From assembly GCA_032718475.1 (NCBI GenBank), contig JAUCBJ010000528.1, forward strand, positions 1 through 64,000: a stretch of DNA of 64,000 nucleotides, given 5' to 3'. The stretch's first letter is position 1. Each line of letters opens with the position of its first letter. This DNA is from Nemertoderma westbladi. Lineage: Eukaryota; Xenacoelomorpha; Nemertodermatida; Nemertodermatidae. The position numbers were made by a program, and so were the translations under genes. The notes below the pieces were generated by a model. It saw only the letters and a program-made list of their open reading frames with translations. It did no database searches and was not told where the DNA came from. Below are positions 10,516-21,500 of this stretch, piece by piece.

Positions 10516-11530
10516 GTTTGCTTGCTTGAACCCTTTGATGCGGGCGCGCTTACATTGCACACCCAACAGGTATTCGGTGATCCGCTTTCTCATTCATTCC
10601 TATGATGCTACTCTACACCTACTGTACCACAGCTGAGCAAACAGGTATGAGGTCATCGCCTCTGAGATACAAGTAACAGTGAACCTTCAAGTCCGGAAAT
10701 ATTTTTTGAATAAACGTTTTACGAAATAAATGTATATAATTAGTGTTTATGTCCTTAACCTAATTGTCATATTGTCTCTTCAAAACATAAAAACTAGAAA
10801 GCCAGCAAGATGGCTATAAGGAGACCGTCTATAGGACAACAAAACCGAAAAATCTAAATCTTAATTCCGTTTCTGTGTTAGTCCGAAACGAAAAGATGAA
10901 CATTAATATTTAACCATATCCAACCCCGGTATCACTATGAAGCAACCAATTTAATATAAGCATATAATATGCAATGCATGTATCCTATAATAATATTCTA
11001 CAAAACCAGAGGGCGCTTTCGCTCAATAACGGTTTGGTTAATAATATAATGGAGGTAGAGAGTGGGGGTGTCATGTCAATATAATCGTCCAGTATCAATG
11101 TAAGTCTGCCCGACAGCTGTTGGGATTATAGCTGACTGATTGTTTGAACTAAACAGAGTTCTATAAGACAAACGTAGTGTAGTTGGGTTCCACCCAAGGC
11201 GATACCTAGATACACAGAAGCGGCAGTGAAAGATAGGCCTACAATAAAAATATACGGTCAGCCAGCAGTACTGTGTACTGCTGCAGTAGTTCAGCTGTGC
11301 CGGTACCAAATTTTCGGCCTCCGCTAGCAGAGGCCAGAATTACGGTGTCATGGCCTGTACTAGGTATCGCCTTGGTCCCACCCCAATGAACAGCTTTGGT
11401 TACAGTCTGAGAGAGAGAAATCCCAGCCCCTAAATGTCATTATTATTAACCTATAAAACATTTGAACGGCCCAGTGCTTATAATTTAATCAGCTTGTGTC
11501 CCACCCCCACCCCCTAGCAGTAAGCAGCAG
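10516..11530. other. Intergenic sequence, no gene seen
   Basis: Non-repetitive sequence without a convincing ORF, RNA gene or transposon. A short minus-strand reading frame at 11076-11309 has no recognisable domain and I do not call it. Confidence 0.55.
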
Positions 11531-12217
11531 CCTATAGTTATTCAGTGTCCTACCTCCTAACATAACAGTGAGTAATGTAAATGATCGCCTTCACCTTTGC
11601 TAAAAACCAGCACTTGTCTTTCCTTATTACTTCTCTTATTGCGGCCTCAAACTATGTTTCTGCTGTAGAGCACAATCGCTATACCATACCTGTACGTTTC
11701 GAGCCCTTTCCCTCTAGAGGAATAATCGGAAGCTTCCCTTGGCATTCTGCCCAATAGCTGCTCGATTCACCTAAGGTGGATCGAAACGTTACACCAATCA
11801 GGAAGCGGTATGCAGGGATATTTAAAGCCCCTGCACGCGTCATTTCTTCACTTCTTAGTCAAAATTATAGCTTCTTGTGCAAACCCCTGCTACTAAATTT
11901 AGGAAAAGTTTCGGTATTTATTTTGTGATTTTTGTTATAATCTTTTCTTTACTTATTGGTTAATAAGAAGTCAATTTATATTTCTCCCGAATTTCTCTTA
12001 ACGTTTTATATCTACTTCCATTCAACTTCCTGGGTGCTGTCACTGTGTTGCGACACCCTACGGCTACGGGCTCCTATTCAACTTTCATTCAGTCATTTCA
12101 AAGGCCTAGGCCTACTTAAACTCAGATATCCAAGGCGATGCTTCCCTTCCTAGCCCAAGTGCCATAAGTAACCCTATAGATATTCAGTGTCCCACCTCCT
12201 AACATAGCAGTGAGTAA
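11531..12217. repeat. 45-bp direct repeats bounding a ~600-bp segment
   Basis: 11531-11575 and 12173-12217 are near-identical, both with ATTCAGTGTCC, ACCTCCTAACAT and CAGTGAGTAA. They enclose 11576-12172. This could be a segmental duplication or the ends of a small insertion; the enclosed segment has no recognisable coding region. Confidence 0.8.
11794..11826 (+). promoter_or_regulatory. CCAAT and TATA-like pair
   Basis: CCAAT at 11794-11798 and TATTTAAA at 11819-11826, about 20 bp apart. The spacing is tighter than in classical promoters and no ORF of note follows, so this may be chance or the remnant of an LTR. Confidence 0.2.
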
Positions 12218-12402
12218 CCCTATAGATATCCCCATAGGATTCACTGGGAAGAGCTATTCAGCTGGCGGGCTAATATATTACAATGTTTGCTTCTGTTGGG
12301 ATAGAGTGAGATAGTAATAAACTTATTGGCAAGTAATGTACTTCTCTGCAGTTTGGGCCTATCCATTCAATCAATAGTAGTAGCTTACTAGGCCAGCCAT
12401 GA

Positions 12403-12410
12403 GCACCAGT
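12403..12410. repeat. Left target-site duplication of fold-back element
   Basis: GCACCAGT, identical to 13476-13483 on the other side of the element. Flanking bases differ (A and G here, C and A on the right), so the match is exactly 8 bp. Confidence 0.8.
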
Positions 12411-13475
12411 GGTAATGGTGAAAAATATCGAGACTTGAAAAATATCGAGAGTAAAAATAACGAGAGTAAAAATATCGAGAGTAAAAATAACGAGTGTTGA
12501 AAATTAACGTGATTAAAAAATATCGAGAGTAAATATAACGCGAGATGAAAAATATCGAAAATAACGAGTGTTGAAAAATATCGAGTGTTGAAAAATATCG
12601 AGAGTAAAAATATCGAGTGTTGAAAAATATCGAGAGTAAAAATATCGAGTGTTGAAAAATATCGAGAGTAAAAATATCGAGTGTTGAAAAATATCGAGAG
12701 TAAAAATATCGAGTGTTGAAAAATATCGAGAGTAAAAATATCGAGTGTTGAAAAATATCGAGAGTAAAAATATCGAGTGTTGAAAAATATCGAGAGTAAA
12801 AATATCGAGTGTTGAAAAATATCGAGAGTAAAAATATCGAGTGTTGAAAAATATCGAGAGTAAAAATATCGAGTGTTGAAAAATATAGAGTGTTGAAAAA
12901 TATCGAGAGTAAAAATATCGAGAGTAAAAATATCGAGTGTTGAAAATTATCGAGAGTAAAAATATCAACATATTTTTCAACACTCGATATTTTTCAACTC
13001 TCGATATTTTTACTCTCGATATTTTTCAACACTCGATATTTTTACTCTCGATATTTTTACTCTCGATATTTTTCAACACTCGATATTTTTACTCTCGATA
13101 TTTTTCAACACTCGATATTTTTACTTTCGATATTTTTCAACACTCGATATTTTTACTCTCGATATTTTTCAACACTCGATATTTTTACTCTCGATATTTT
13201 TCAACACTCGATATTTTTACTCTCGATATTTTTCAACACTCGATATTTTTACTCTCGATATTTTTCAACACTCGATATTTTTACTCTCGATATTTTTACT
13301 CTCGATATTTTTCAACACTCGGTATTTTTACTCTCGATATTTTTACCCTCGATATTTTTACTCTCGATATTTTTTGAACTCTCGATATTATCGTTATTTT
13401 TCAACACTCGATGTTTTTACTCGCGTTATTTTTACTCTCGATATTTTTCATGTCTCGATATTTTTCAATATAACC
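12411..13475. mobile_element. Fold-back (FB-like) transposon with array-built arms
   Basis: A 1,065-bp palindrome centred near 12967. The left arm is a tandem array of a 32-bp unit made of two halves (AAAAATATCGAGTGTTG and AAAAATATCGAGAGT); the right arm is its reverse complement. The outer ends match beyond the array: GGTAATGGTG at the left and GGTTATATTG read inward from the right, then GAAAAATATCGAGAC in both. An exact 8-bp direct repeat flanks it. Arms built of short subterminal repeats recall Drosophila FB and Galileo elements, which is resemblance of structure only. No transposase is encoded, so it is non-autonomous. Open frames inside it are array artefacts. Confidence 0.8.
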
Positions 13476-13483
13476 GCACCAGT
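13476..13483. repeat. Right target-site duplication of fold-back element
   Basis: GCACCAGT, matching 12403-12410. The restored target (CACCAGTAGCTGCTGGTG at the right side) is itself palindromic, which may say something about target choice. Confidence 0.8.
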
Positions 13484-13825
13484 AGCTGCTGGTGTTTCTA
13501 TCATTGAGTTTATGGCAATTTTCGATTTTTGGGGCTATTTTTCGAAATAAAAAAAGACACTTTAATAATTTTTTTCGAAAATTTGTTTCCACATCCTGGG
13601 GTTGAGCTGCGTCGATTTATATAACTTTTATTGACGGACGAGCTATAGTTTCGGATGAGTTAACCCGATATACATACATACATACTGTAGTGAATACTTT
13701 TACAGTAAGAAGTCCTAACGGTCTTCTAATAAACAGCAAAAATACAAATACGATTAATATTTATTGTCATTTGTTATAAATAAATTATGTTGTGGCGTTT
13801 ATCAGGAGCTACAAAACAAGTTACG
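13484..13825. other. AT-rich spacer, no gene seen
   Basis: Spacer between the fold-back element and the 27-bp array. It holds a short ATAC microsatellite near 13668-13685 and nothing else I recognise. Confidence 0.6.
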
Positions 13826-15445
13826 ATAACTCAATATTTATAAATCCAACGGATAACTCAATATTTATAAATCCAACTGATAACTCAATATTTATAAATC
13901 CAACTGATAACTCAATATTTATAAATCCAACTGATAACTCAATATTTATAAATCCAACGGATAACTCAATATTTATAAATCCAACGGATAACTCAATATT
14001 TATAAATCCAACTGATAACTCAATATTTATAAATCCAACTGATAACTCAATATTTATAAATCCAACTGATAACTCAATATTTATAAATCCAACGGATAAC
14101 TCAATATTTATAAATCCAACTGATAACTCAATATTTATAAATCCAACTGATAACTCAATATTTATAAATCCAACGGATAACTCAATATTTATAAATCCAA
14201 CGGATAACTCAATATTTATAAATCCAACTGATAACTCAATATTTATAAATCCAACTGATAACTCAATATTTATAAATCCAACGGATAACTCAATATTTAT
14301 AAATCCAACGGATAACTCAATATTTATAAATCCAACTGATAACTCAATATTTATAAATCCAACTGATAACTCAATATTTATAAATCCAACGGATAACTCA
14401 ATATTTATAAATCCAACGGATAACTCAATATTTATAAATCCAACGGATAACTCAATATTTATAAATCCAACTGATAACTCAATATTTATAAATCCAACGG
14501 ATAACTCAATATTTATAAATCCAACTGATAACTCAATATTTATAAATCCAACTGATAACTCAATATTTATAAATCCAACGGATAACTCAATATTTATAAA
14601 TCCAACGGATAACTCAATATTTATAAATCCAACGGATAACTCAATATTTATAAATCCAACGGATAACTCAATATTTATAAATCCAACTGATAACTCAATA
14701 TTTATAAATCCAACTGATAACTCAATATTTATAAATCCAACTGATAACTCAATATTTATAAATCCAACTGATAACTCAATATTTATAAATCCAACGGATA
14801 ACTCAATATTTATAAATCCAACTGATAACTCAATATTTATAAATCCAACTGATAACTCAATATTTATAAATCCAACTGATAACTCAATATTTATAAATCC
14901 AACTGATAACTCAATATTTATAAATCCAACTGATAACTCAATATTTATAAATCCAACTGATAACTCAATATTTATAAATCCAACTGATAACTCAATATTT
15001 ATAAATCCAACTGATAACTCAATATTTATAAATCCAACTGATAACTCAATATTTATAAATCCAACGGATAACTCAATATTTATAAATCCAACTGATAACT
15101 CAATATTTATAAATCCAACTGATAACTCAATATTTATAAATCCAACTGATAACTCAATATTTATAAATCCAACGGATAACTCAATATTTATAAATCCAAC
15201 TGATAACTCAATATTTATAAATCCAACTGATAACTCAATATTTATAAATCCAACGGATAACTCAATATTTATAAATCCAACTGATAACTCAATATTTATA
15301 AATCCAACTGATAACTCAATATTTATAAATCCAACTGATAACTCAATATTTATAAATCCAACTGATAACTCAATATTTATAAATCCAACTGATAACTCAA
15401 TATTTATAAATCCAACGGATAACTCAATATTTATAAATCCAACTA
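13826..15445. repeat. 27-bp minisatellite, 60 copies, one variable site
   Basis: Sixty uninterrupted 27-bp units built on AACTCAATATTTATAAATCC. I read every unit: the only difference is one base, AACT or AACG, about 39 T to 21 G. No indels were seen. The open frame through it (NSIFINPTD per unit, 13792-15486) begins at GTG, not ATG, and consists almost wholly of the repeat, so I do not call a protein. Both variants are Thr codons in that frame, which is coincidental if the array is non-coding. It begins 60 bp beyond the stop codon of the KANSL2-like gene. Confidence 0.97.
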
Positions 15446-15504
15446 TTGATTTAACTCGTACGAAATATCACGAATATAATATATAATTCTAGTTAATTGT
15501 TCTG
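15446..15504. other. Gap between array and KANSL2 stop
   Basis: This 59-bp stretch lies directly downstream of the KANSL2-like stop codon on the minus strand. No AATAAA polyadenylation signal is visible here or in the adjoining 27-bp unit on that strand, so the 3' end of the gene is unresolved. Confidence 0.5.
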
Positions 15505-17787
15505 TTAGGTGAGTGTAGCACCTGCGGTGGATGTGGCACCAGCGGTGGTGCACACATCACCGGTGGTGGTGGTGGAAGCTCCGGAGTAACGCAACCCAAA
15601 CTGACTGAGAAGTTTTGGCGTCAACTTGGACTTCATTTTGGGTAGAACATCGACTGCGTGAAGGTCGCAATGGCTGCGGTCAGCGAACGCGCGACAAATA
15701 GTCGCAAAGCAACCCTGATGGTCGCAGGTGCGGAAGAGAAGCTGATTTGGGTCGCCGCTTACGATGTGAGAAACACAGAACTTAGTCATCGGAAGGACTC
15801 GGTTGTGGCAACTGGAACCGTGGTTCTCCGTCGGTTTAACCGAGCACTTAGCGAACTGAGGGGGACGTTTCTCCAGTTTTATACTCACATGGACAGTCTG
15901 TTTGTCTGTCTGTTTGTTCGAACATAATTCCTCCTGAACCCCAATTTGTAGGCCAGTTTTTATGTCCTCTTGTCTAGACGCTTTGCCCCCCTCACCCCCC
16001 ACTTGGCTGCCCCCCTGTTCCCCCACTTGGCTGCCCCCCTGTCCACCCACTTGGCTGCCCCCCTGTTCCCCCACTTGAGTGGCCCCCTGTCCACCCACTT
16101 GGCTGCCCCCCTGTCCACCCACTCGACTGCCCCCATGTCCCCCCACTTGGCTGCCCCCCTCCCTCCCCACTCGACTACCCCCCTGGCCCCCCACTTGAGT
16201 GCCCCCCTGTCCACCCACTTGACTGGCCCCCTGTCCCCCCACTTGAGTGCCCCCCTGTCCACCCACTTGACTGGCCCCCTGTCCCCCCACTTGACTGCCC
16301 CCCTGCCCCCCAACTTGAGTGCCCCCCTGTCCCCCCACTTGGCTGCCCCCCACTTGAGTGCCCCCCTGTCCACCCACTTGGCTGCCCCCCTGTCCCCCCA
16401 CTTGAGTGCCCCCCTGTCCACCCACTTGGCTGCCCCCCTGTCCCCCCACTTGACTGCACCCTTGTCCCCCCACTTGGCTGCCCCCCTGTCCCCCCACTTG
16501 AGTGCCCCCCTGTCCCCCCACTTGGCTGCCCCCCTGTCCCCCCACTTGAGTGCCCCCCTGTCCTCCCACCCGTCTGTCCACCTCCAACCGTTTATTAAGC
16601 TGCCTCTCGTACAGTAACACCTCGGCCCCGTTGTGTCTCCTATAATGAGTTAATGCCCTTAACCTCTCAATATCTCTCTCTTCTCTGTCGGTCTCGGCCT
16701 TGGCGACTTTCAGTAAGAAATCCTTACTGTTTAACTTGGCGTGCACGTAGTCTCTCCTCTTCTCCTTCAGTAGGTTGTGTAGATACCGGAACTGATCCAT
16801 ATAGAGGGACTGCAGACGAATGAGTTTATCTCTGTGGAGCAGCGCGGCCTCATCCGCGGTATAAACCCCGGCGTACCTCAACGGGTCGTCGTAATCCGAA
16901 TCGAAGTTCTCGTCGTCGGAGTCACCCTCGTTGCGCCACAGCCCCTGCATGATAGACGCGCCGCCGGTGTCGCTATCCGAGTCTGTGTCGCACTCCAACG
17001 GAGCCGGTAGCGAGCAGTTAGGGACAACCTCCTCGCGCTGACTACGACGCGAGTAATGGTCTAACGCGACTAGCAGGATGTCCTTCTTGTTGTGACGGCG
17101 TTTCCTGCGAATGTTATTGAGTCGGTTTAGTGTTTGTTTGGAGGCGTGGAGCGCGCAGTTCCCGTCGCGTCTGTCGGGACGAGCTGCCGGCTTGGAGCAA
17201 CGGCGTCCGGTTTTAGGGGCCACGAACACACATTGTCGGTGCTGGCAGGCTTTACTCTCGAGCGTGTGGGCGGAGCAGTATTCTGCGCCGGTTTCCCGCG
17301 GTTGGAGGCACAGGCGGGAGGAGTAGTTACAAGTGTGCCACTCTGGGGGGATGGGGTGGTGAGCCGGGGTGGTTATCTTACCGGTAGAAGAGCTGGAGTG
17401 GTTACGGGTGGGTTGGTGGCGTTTACTATGTTTGTAGGTGGAAGGGGAGGAATTGGTAGAACGGACACTGGGAGATGGTTGGGGAAGGAGTAGGTCTAAG
17501 GGTAGGGCTGGGGGGTGGGAGGGTTGCGAGTTGGGGTGTGAGTTGTGGTGGGAGGGGTGTGAGTAAGGGTGTGAGTTGGGGTGGGAGGGGTGTGAGTTGG
17601 GGTGGGAGGGGTGCAAGTTGGGGTGGGAGGGGGGCGAGTTGGGGTGGGTCTGCGCCGGTACCGATATTGTGCGATCGCCCATCGGTGGGTTTGTTGGCGG
17701 TTCTGCGGTTGATCTTGATGTGACTGTAGTACAGACAGTAGTAGTAGTTGCTGATACTGACACCTGGACCTGGATACCGGTATACAT
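15505..17787 (-). CDS. KANSL2: KANSL2/NSL2-like subunit of the NSL acetyltransferase complex
   Basis: Homologue of KAT8 regulatory NSL complex subunit 2, a nuclear scaffold protein of the MOF/KAT8 complex that acetylates histone H4. Residue numbers count from the first codon of the open frame at 17823 (TTG). A His/Pro/Ser-rich N terminus runs to about 160. A first Cys/His zinc-binding region (165-226) includes LCLQPRETGAEYCSAH and GRRCSKPA. An acidic stretch (275-312) leads to the family signature AGVYTADEAALLHRDKLIRL and a helical block to about 415. An inserted Gly/Gln/Val repeat (420-620) precedes a second Cys/His region (660-723, with LPMTKFCVSH). In-frame ATGs are at 17787 and 17682; start choice is uncertain and an upstream exon is possible. 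The whole conserved region is one exon, whereas vertebrate orthologues are multi-exonic, so this is a retrocopy or an intron-poor gene. The C-terminal tail is shorter than in the human protein and could continue in another exon. No stop or frameshift is seen. Confidence 0.85.
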   Translation of the reverse strand: MYTGIQVQVSVSATTTTVCTTVTSRSTAEPPTNPPMGDRTISVPAQTHPNSPPSHPNLHPSHPNSHPSHPNSHPYSHPSHHNSHPNSQPSHPPALPLDLLLPQPSPSVRSTNSSPSTYKHSKRHQPTRNHSSSSTGKITTPAHHPIPPEWHTCNYSSRLCLQPRETGAEYCSAHTLESKACQHRQCVFVAPKTGRRCSKPAARPDRRDGNCALHASKQTLNRLNNIRRKRRHNKKDILLVALDHYSRRSQREEVVPNCSLPAPLECDTDSDSDTGGASIMQGLWRNEGDSDDENFDSDYDDPLRYAGVYTADEAALLHRDKLIRLQSLYMDQFRYLHNLLKEKRRDYVHAKLNSKDFLLKVAKAETDREERDIERLRALTHYRRHNGAEVLLYERQLNKRLEVDRRVGGQGGTQVGGQGGSQVGGQGGTQVGGQGGSQVGGQGCSQVGGQGGSQVGGQGGTQVGGQGGSQVGGQGGTQVGGSQVGGQGGTQVGGQGGSQVGGQGASQVGGQGGTQVGGQGASQVGGQGGTQVGGQGGSRVGREGGSQVGGHGGSRVGGQGGSQVGGQGATQVGEQGGSQVGGQGGSQVGEQGGSQVGGEGGKASRQEDIKTGLQIGVQEELCSNKQTDKQTVHVSIKLEKRPPQFAKCSVKPTENHGSSCHNRVLPMTKFCVSHIVSGDPNQLLFRTCDHQGCFATICRAFADRSHCDLHAVDVLPKMKSKLTPKLLSQFGLRYSGASTTTTGDVCTTAGATSTAGATLT
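15985..16565 (-). repeat. 24-bp in-frame minisatellite within KANSL2 (GGSQVGGQ type)
   Basis: About 24 units of 24 bp, each adding eight residues such as GGTQVGGQ. The coding strand has two runs of five or six G per unit, so mRNA and coding-strand DNA could form G-quadruplexes. The period preserves frame, and the opposite strand is also open as an artefact. It sits between the helical block and the second zinc region, apparently a linker. Confidence 0.92.
17475..17645 (-). repeat. His/Pro/Ser-Asn repeat at the KANSL2 N terminus
   Basis: Imperfect short repeats encoding SHPNSHP-like blocks. Here the plus strand is G-rich (GGGGTGGGAGGGGTG), opposite in skew to the G-rich repeat further along the same gene. 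Confidence 0.8.
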
Positions 17788-17869
17788 ACAGGCAGACAGG
17801 TACCCGGTATAGGTATACAGCAAGGACTACTATACTACTAATAATAAGGCAGGGGTAAATCTTTTCGAC

Positions 17870-18010
17870 CTACGCGTAGGCCTACGCGTATTGGGTCATA
17901 TATCACCAGTTTCAGAGTTTTAACATTAACTACGCGTAGGTGCTACGCGTAGCTACGCGTAGGTCCTACGCGACCTACGCGTAGGTGCTACGTATAACTA
18001 CGCGTAGGTG
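17870..18010. promoter_or_regulatory. Cluster of TACGCGTA palindromes upstream of KANSL2
   Basis: Seven exact copies of the self-complementary 8-mer TACGCGTA, usually within CTACGCGTAG, plus degenerate ones, in about 140 bp. It lies 80-220 bp upstream of the first possible ATG of the minus-strand KANSL2-like gene. It could be a promoter element array or simply a small degenerate repeat; only its position supports a regulatory role. Confidence 0.4.
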
Positions 18011-18571
18011 CTACCCATAACTATGCCTATACGTCGTTTATCATTAGTAGGCCTACGTATTCCAAGCGGTTCAGTACTAAAATAAGACCATACGGTATGT
18101 TCAATAAACGACCCACTACCATCAAATGCTTTCAACAGTAATGCATCCTATACCTGTATACTCTATATAGAGGAATAAGCTAAGACTACATATTCTTCAC
18201 TTCATGCGTTGCGGGTGCTAAAATGTGTTACCGGTAATAATGTTTAGAGTTCAAAAATAGTTTACTTTATTTGATTTTTTTTGTCCTCCTTTTTTTACGA
18301 ATTGTGCATAATGACTTTTGTTGTCCCTTTAATGACTTTTGTTGTCCTTTTAATGACTTTTTATGTATGTATTTCTTCAAACTGTCAGACTACTGATTTC
18401 TGGACAGTCAGACAGTTGATTTCAACATCCCTATGCCAAAACATTCAAAATTTGTTGATTTCTGGTCTGTCGGTCAGTTGGTTTCACTATGCCTGTGCCA
18501 AAACATTCCATGATTCCATGATTTATAGACTATGAGATAGATTTCCATATGCGCTGTAAAAGCTTTTGCGG
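18011..18571. other. Intergenic with a ~61-bp imperfect duplication
   Basis: Two copies at about 18393-18446 and 18454-18508 share TTGATTTCTGG and GCCAAAACATTC. A TTTTGTTGTCC-type short repeat lies at 18300-18360. No coding region is seen. Confidence 0.6.
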
Positions 18572-21500
18572 ATATAATCAATCCCCTTGCCCGCAAAGTA
18601 CCGTTGTGGGTGTTTTAACGGACATAAAAGTCATTCTTCTATATGTGTGCTTTGGCGGACATGGAAAGGCACAAAACCCGCAATGCGTCAAATCCTCTAG
18701 CACAGTGTAGCCTTGATGATTCAGATTACGACATATAACAGCTGGTTGCTGGCATGGAAACGGCCGTTGGACACATGGTTCTTTGTTTAGCTTAACAGCC
18801 AATCAGGGCGATTTTTACTGTCGATGTGGAGATATTCTACAGATCGTGCTAGGCGTGTTCAGTCTTACTGTTTTTTTCTTTGATACTGTTGTGTTGTTTC
18901 TATCTAGGCCAAGAACACCGGCTCTGGAGTCAATTTGTTTCAGACTTTAGAAGAAACATTAGTGGGCTTAGATTATAGAGCGTATAACCGTTATCGGCAG
19001 ATCATATCATTGTTACATTATCAGTACATTGTCATATCATATCTTAACCTACCGTCTTAATGGTTTTACTGTTGTTTGGTTGAATATTATTACTTGGAGA
19101 ACATCGATAAATAACCCAAATTTCCCAATTTTCTTGATACACTACAGGTTAGAGAGACAGGTTACATATATCGATTGCGACTTATATTATCGTGGTTTGT
19201 AGTGAGTTTAATGCTATTTGATAGGCACTACATGAGTCAATTGCTGTTTTCTTTATGTATGATAAAATTCATTGACGGTCGGCAGATTAGTGTGCAGTAT
19301 TGTGCGGTACCGGTAGTGTGCATGATTGTGGCTGATAACTAAGTATTTCCTAAAGAATGCGCCTCATACGTGAATCATAAGCCTTACAGTCTTACAGTTG
19401 TGTTTAGTATAAGTCATATCTCTGTTTACCTAGATAGAGTGCCACGTCCTAAAGGAACTGTTAATATTTCCCGAAAGTGAATAATATTGGTCAGAAATTA
19501 TTTATTAACGATCAATCGAATAATACAGTAAGCTTACACTGCAATAACAATCTAAGCCCTCCGAATCCAGTCTCCCGGGTATATCCAGCGGGTGAATGGA
19601 CGCGCACTAGGCTGGCTTCGGCTAATGTTGTGTTTATTGGTATTAAATACTTGTCATATGCTAAAGTCTATTTATAAACCAAAAGACATAAATTTTGGCA
19701 GGTTAAACTGCTAAAGGTCTTCAAAAGCGCGTACAATAACGGTTAATTTTCTTTATTGCAGTAAGCAATAAAGTTGAAAGTACCGGTCGACCGGTAAACC
19801 TGAACCGGTACTGCTGTAGGTCCGTAGGCCCAACTGCCAGAATCGGTACTGCTGTAGGTCCGTAGGCCCAACTGCCAGAATCGGTACTGCTGTAGGTCCG
19901 TAGGCCTAACTGCCTGAACCGGTACTGCTGTAGGTCTGTAGGCCCAACTGTCCTAACCGGTACTTCCAGTATAATTCGATTTTGATTATTGTATACCGGT
20001 AGGTCTCGATATTAAATCGGGGACGCCTGGTTTTTATTGGGATTTTACTTAGGTCTATTTCTGTCAGTTTTATTTCCTAGTAAGTTAATATTGAGCTGAA
20101 GACGTGTAAGTCTGCTCAGATTGTTCAGATAATTGTAGGCCGGACTGTTGTCGGACTGTTGTTGGGTCTGGAGAAATTGCGGCATGTGTAGAGTCTGTCC
20201 GATAAAGTGCCAGTTAATAAGTTGGGGCATCTTGAGTTGTAAGGTCAATCCCCTCTTAAAGAATAAGTCGTACTACCGTGTTAGAACGCATACTAACTAA
20301 CCATTTTGGAATCTGCATATACTGTAGTTTATTTAGGCTTGATAGTAGTCTGCCAGCGTTTTAGCCTGTGTTTGTTTGTGTGGTCTGTTCAGGTACCGTA
20401 ATAGTTATTACTCAGATATTTTGTAGGCTGGATTGTTGTCTAGCTGTTATTAGGTCTGAAGAGATTGCTGCGTATGTAGGTAGAGTTTGTCTGATAAAGT
20501 GCCAGTTAGTAAGTTGGGGCAGCCAGAGCTGTAAGGTCAATCCCCTCTTAAAGAATAAGTCGTACTACCGTGTTAGAACGCATACTAACTAACCATTTTG
20601 GAATCTGCACATACTGTAGTTTATTTAGGCTTGATGGTAGTCTGCCAGCGTTTGGTTTGTATTTTGTTTGAGTATTCTGTACGGGTAGCGTAATATTTAT
20701 TATTCAGAGTTTATGCGATTATTCGCAACATTCATGTCCCCAAGTTTATTCCTACAGTAATTGTGCTTGTTACACATACCGTTATAGTTAAATTAACCCC
20801 GGTACTACACGGGCTGCTTGGCGTAGGTAAAGACTGGTGACTTTGTGCTCCGGTCACTCCAGCAGATGCCGTGGCTCTTTTAACTGTTCAAGTATATTTA
20901 ACTGCTAGTTATCTGTTTTAATAAGTACTTGTACCTAATTTAGGGTTTGGTGTACAGTGCTTTCCGAAAGTAATTAGTGTGTAGGCAGTGTATTGTGTTG
21001 TAAAGTGGTTAATAGGCACGTTGGATCTGGTAGTCCATGGTAATTAACTTCCAGGTAGGAACACTCCGTGATACATAACGTAGTACCTATAGCGATACGG
21101 TTATAGGTCGTCAGGCGGTGGTATTTTCCTATCTGGACAACGCAGTATATTTACTACTACTTATTATTTTCAAATACCGTAGTAACCTGTCCGTTGTAAT
21201 AACCAGATATTCTCACCCTTTGTTAGGCTGGTTAGTAAACTTCTTGTAAAATTACCCTAAAAATTTGTATTTGTGTATTTGTAATTAAATTTTTGTGTTT
21301 ATTTAGAGATTGTAATCTCAACCCGAATTATACGTAATTTGTAGTATTAAGTAACTTAGGTAAATTAGAATTATTTGTTTTAGTGTCTAACAAGTAGCAC
21401 TCCACTGAGAGCGCACAGCTTATGTGTAGTGACTCCCCCAGAAATAATAACATTTATTTCAAATATTGACAAAACCCATTAAACGGGTATATATATATTA

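Noticed and set aside
12513-13377. Phe/Ile/Tyr-rich frames on both strands
   Set aside because: These lie in the arms of the fold-back palindrome; a 32-bp unit read over three copies happens to lack stops.
13792-15486. Long plus-strand open frame of repeated NSIFINPTD
   Set aside because: Starts at GTG and is just the 27-bp array, whose period keeps the frame open. There is no unique sequence of coding character.
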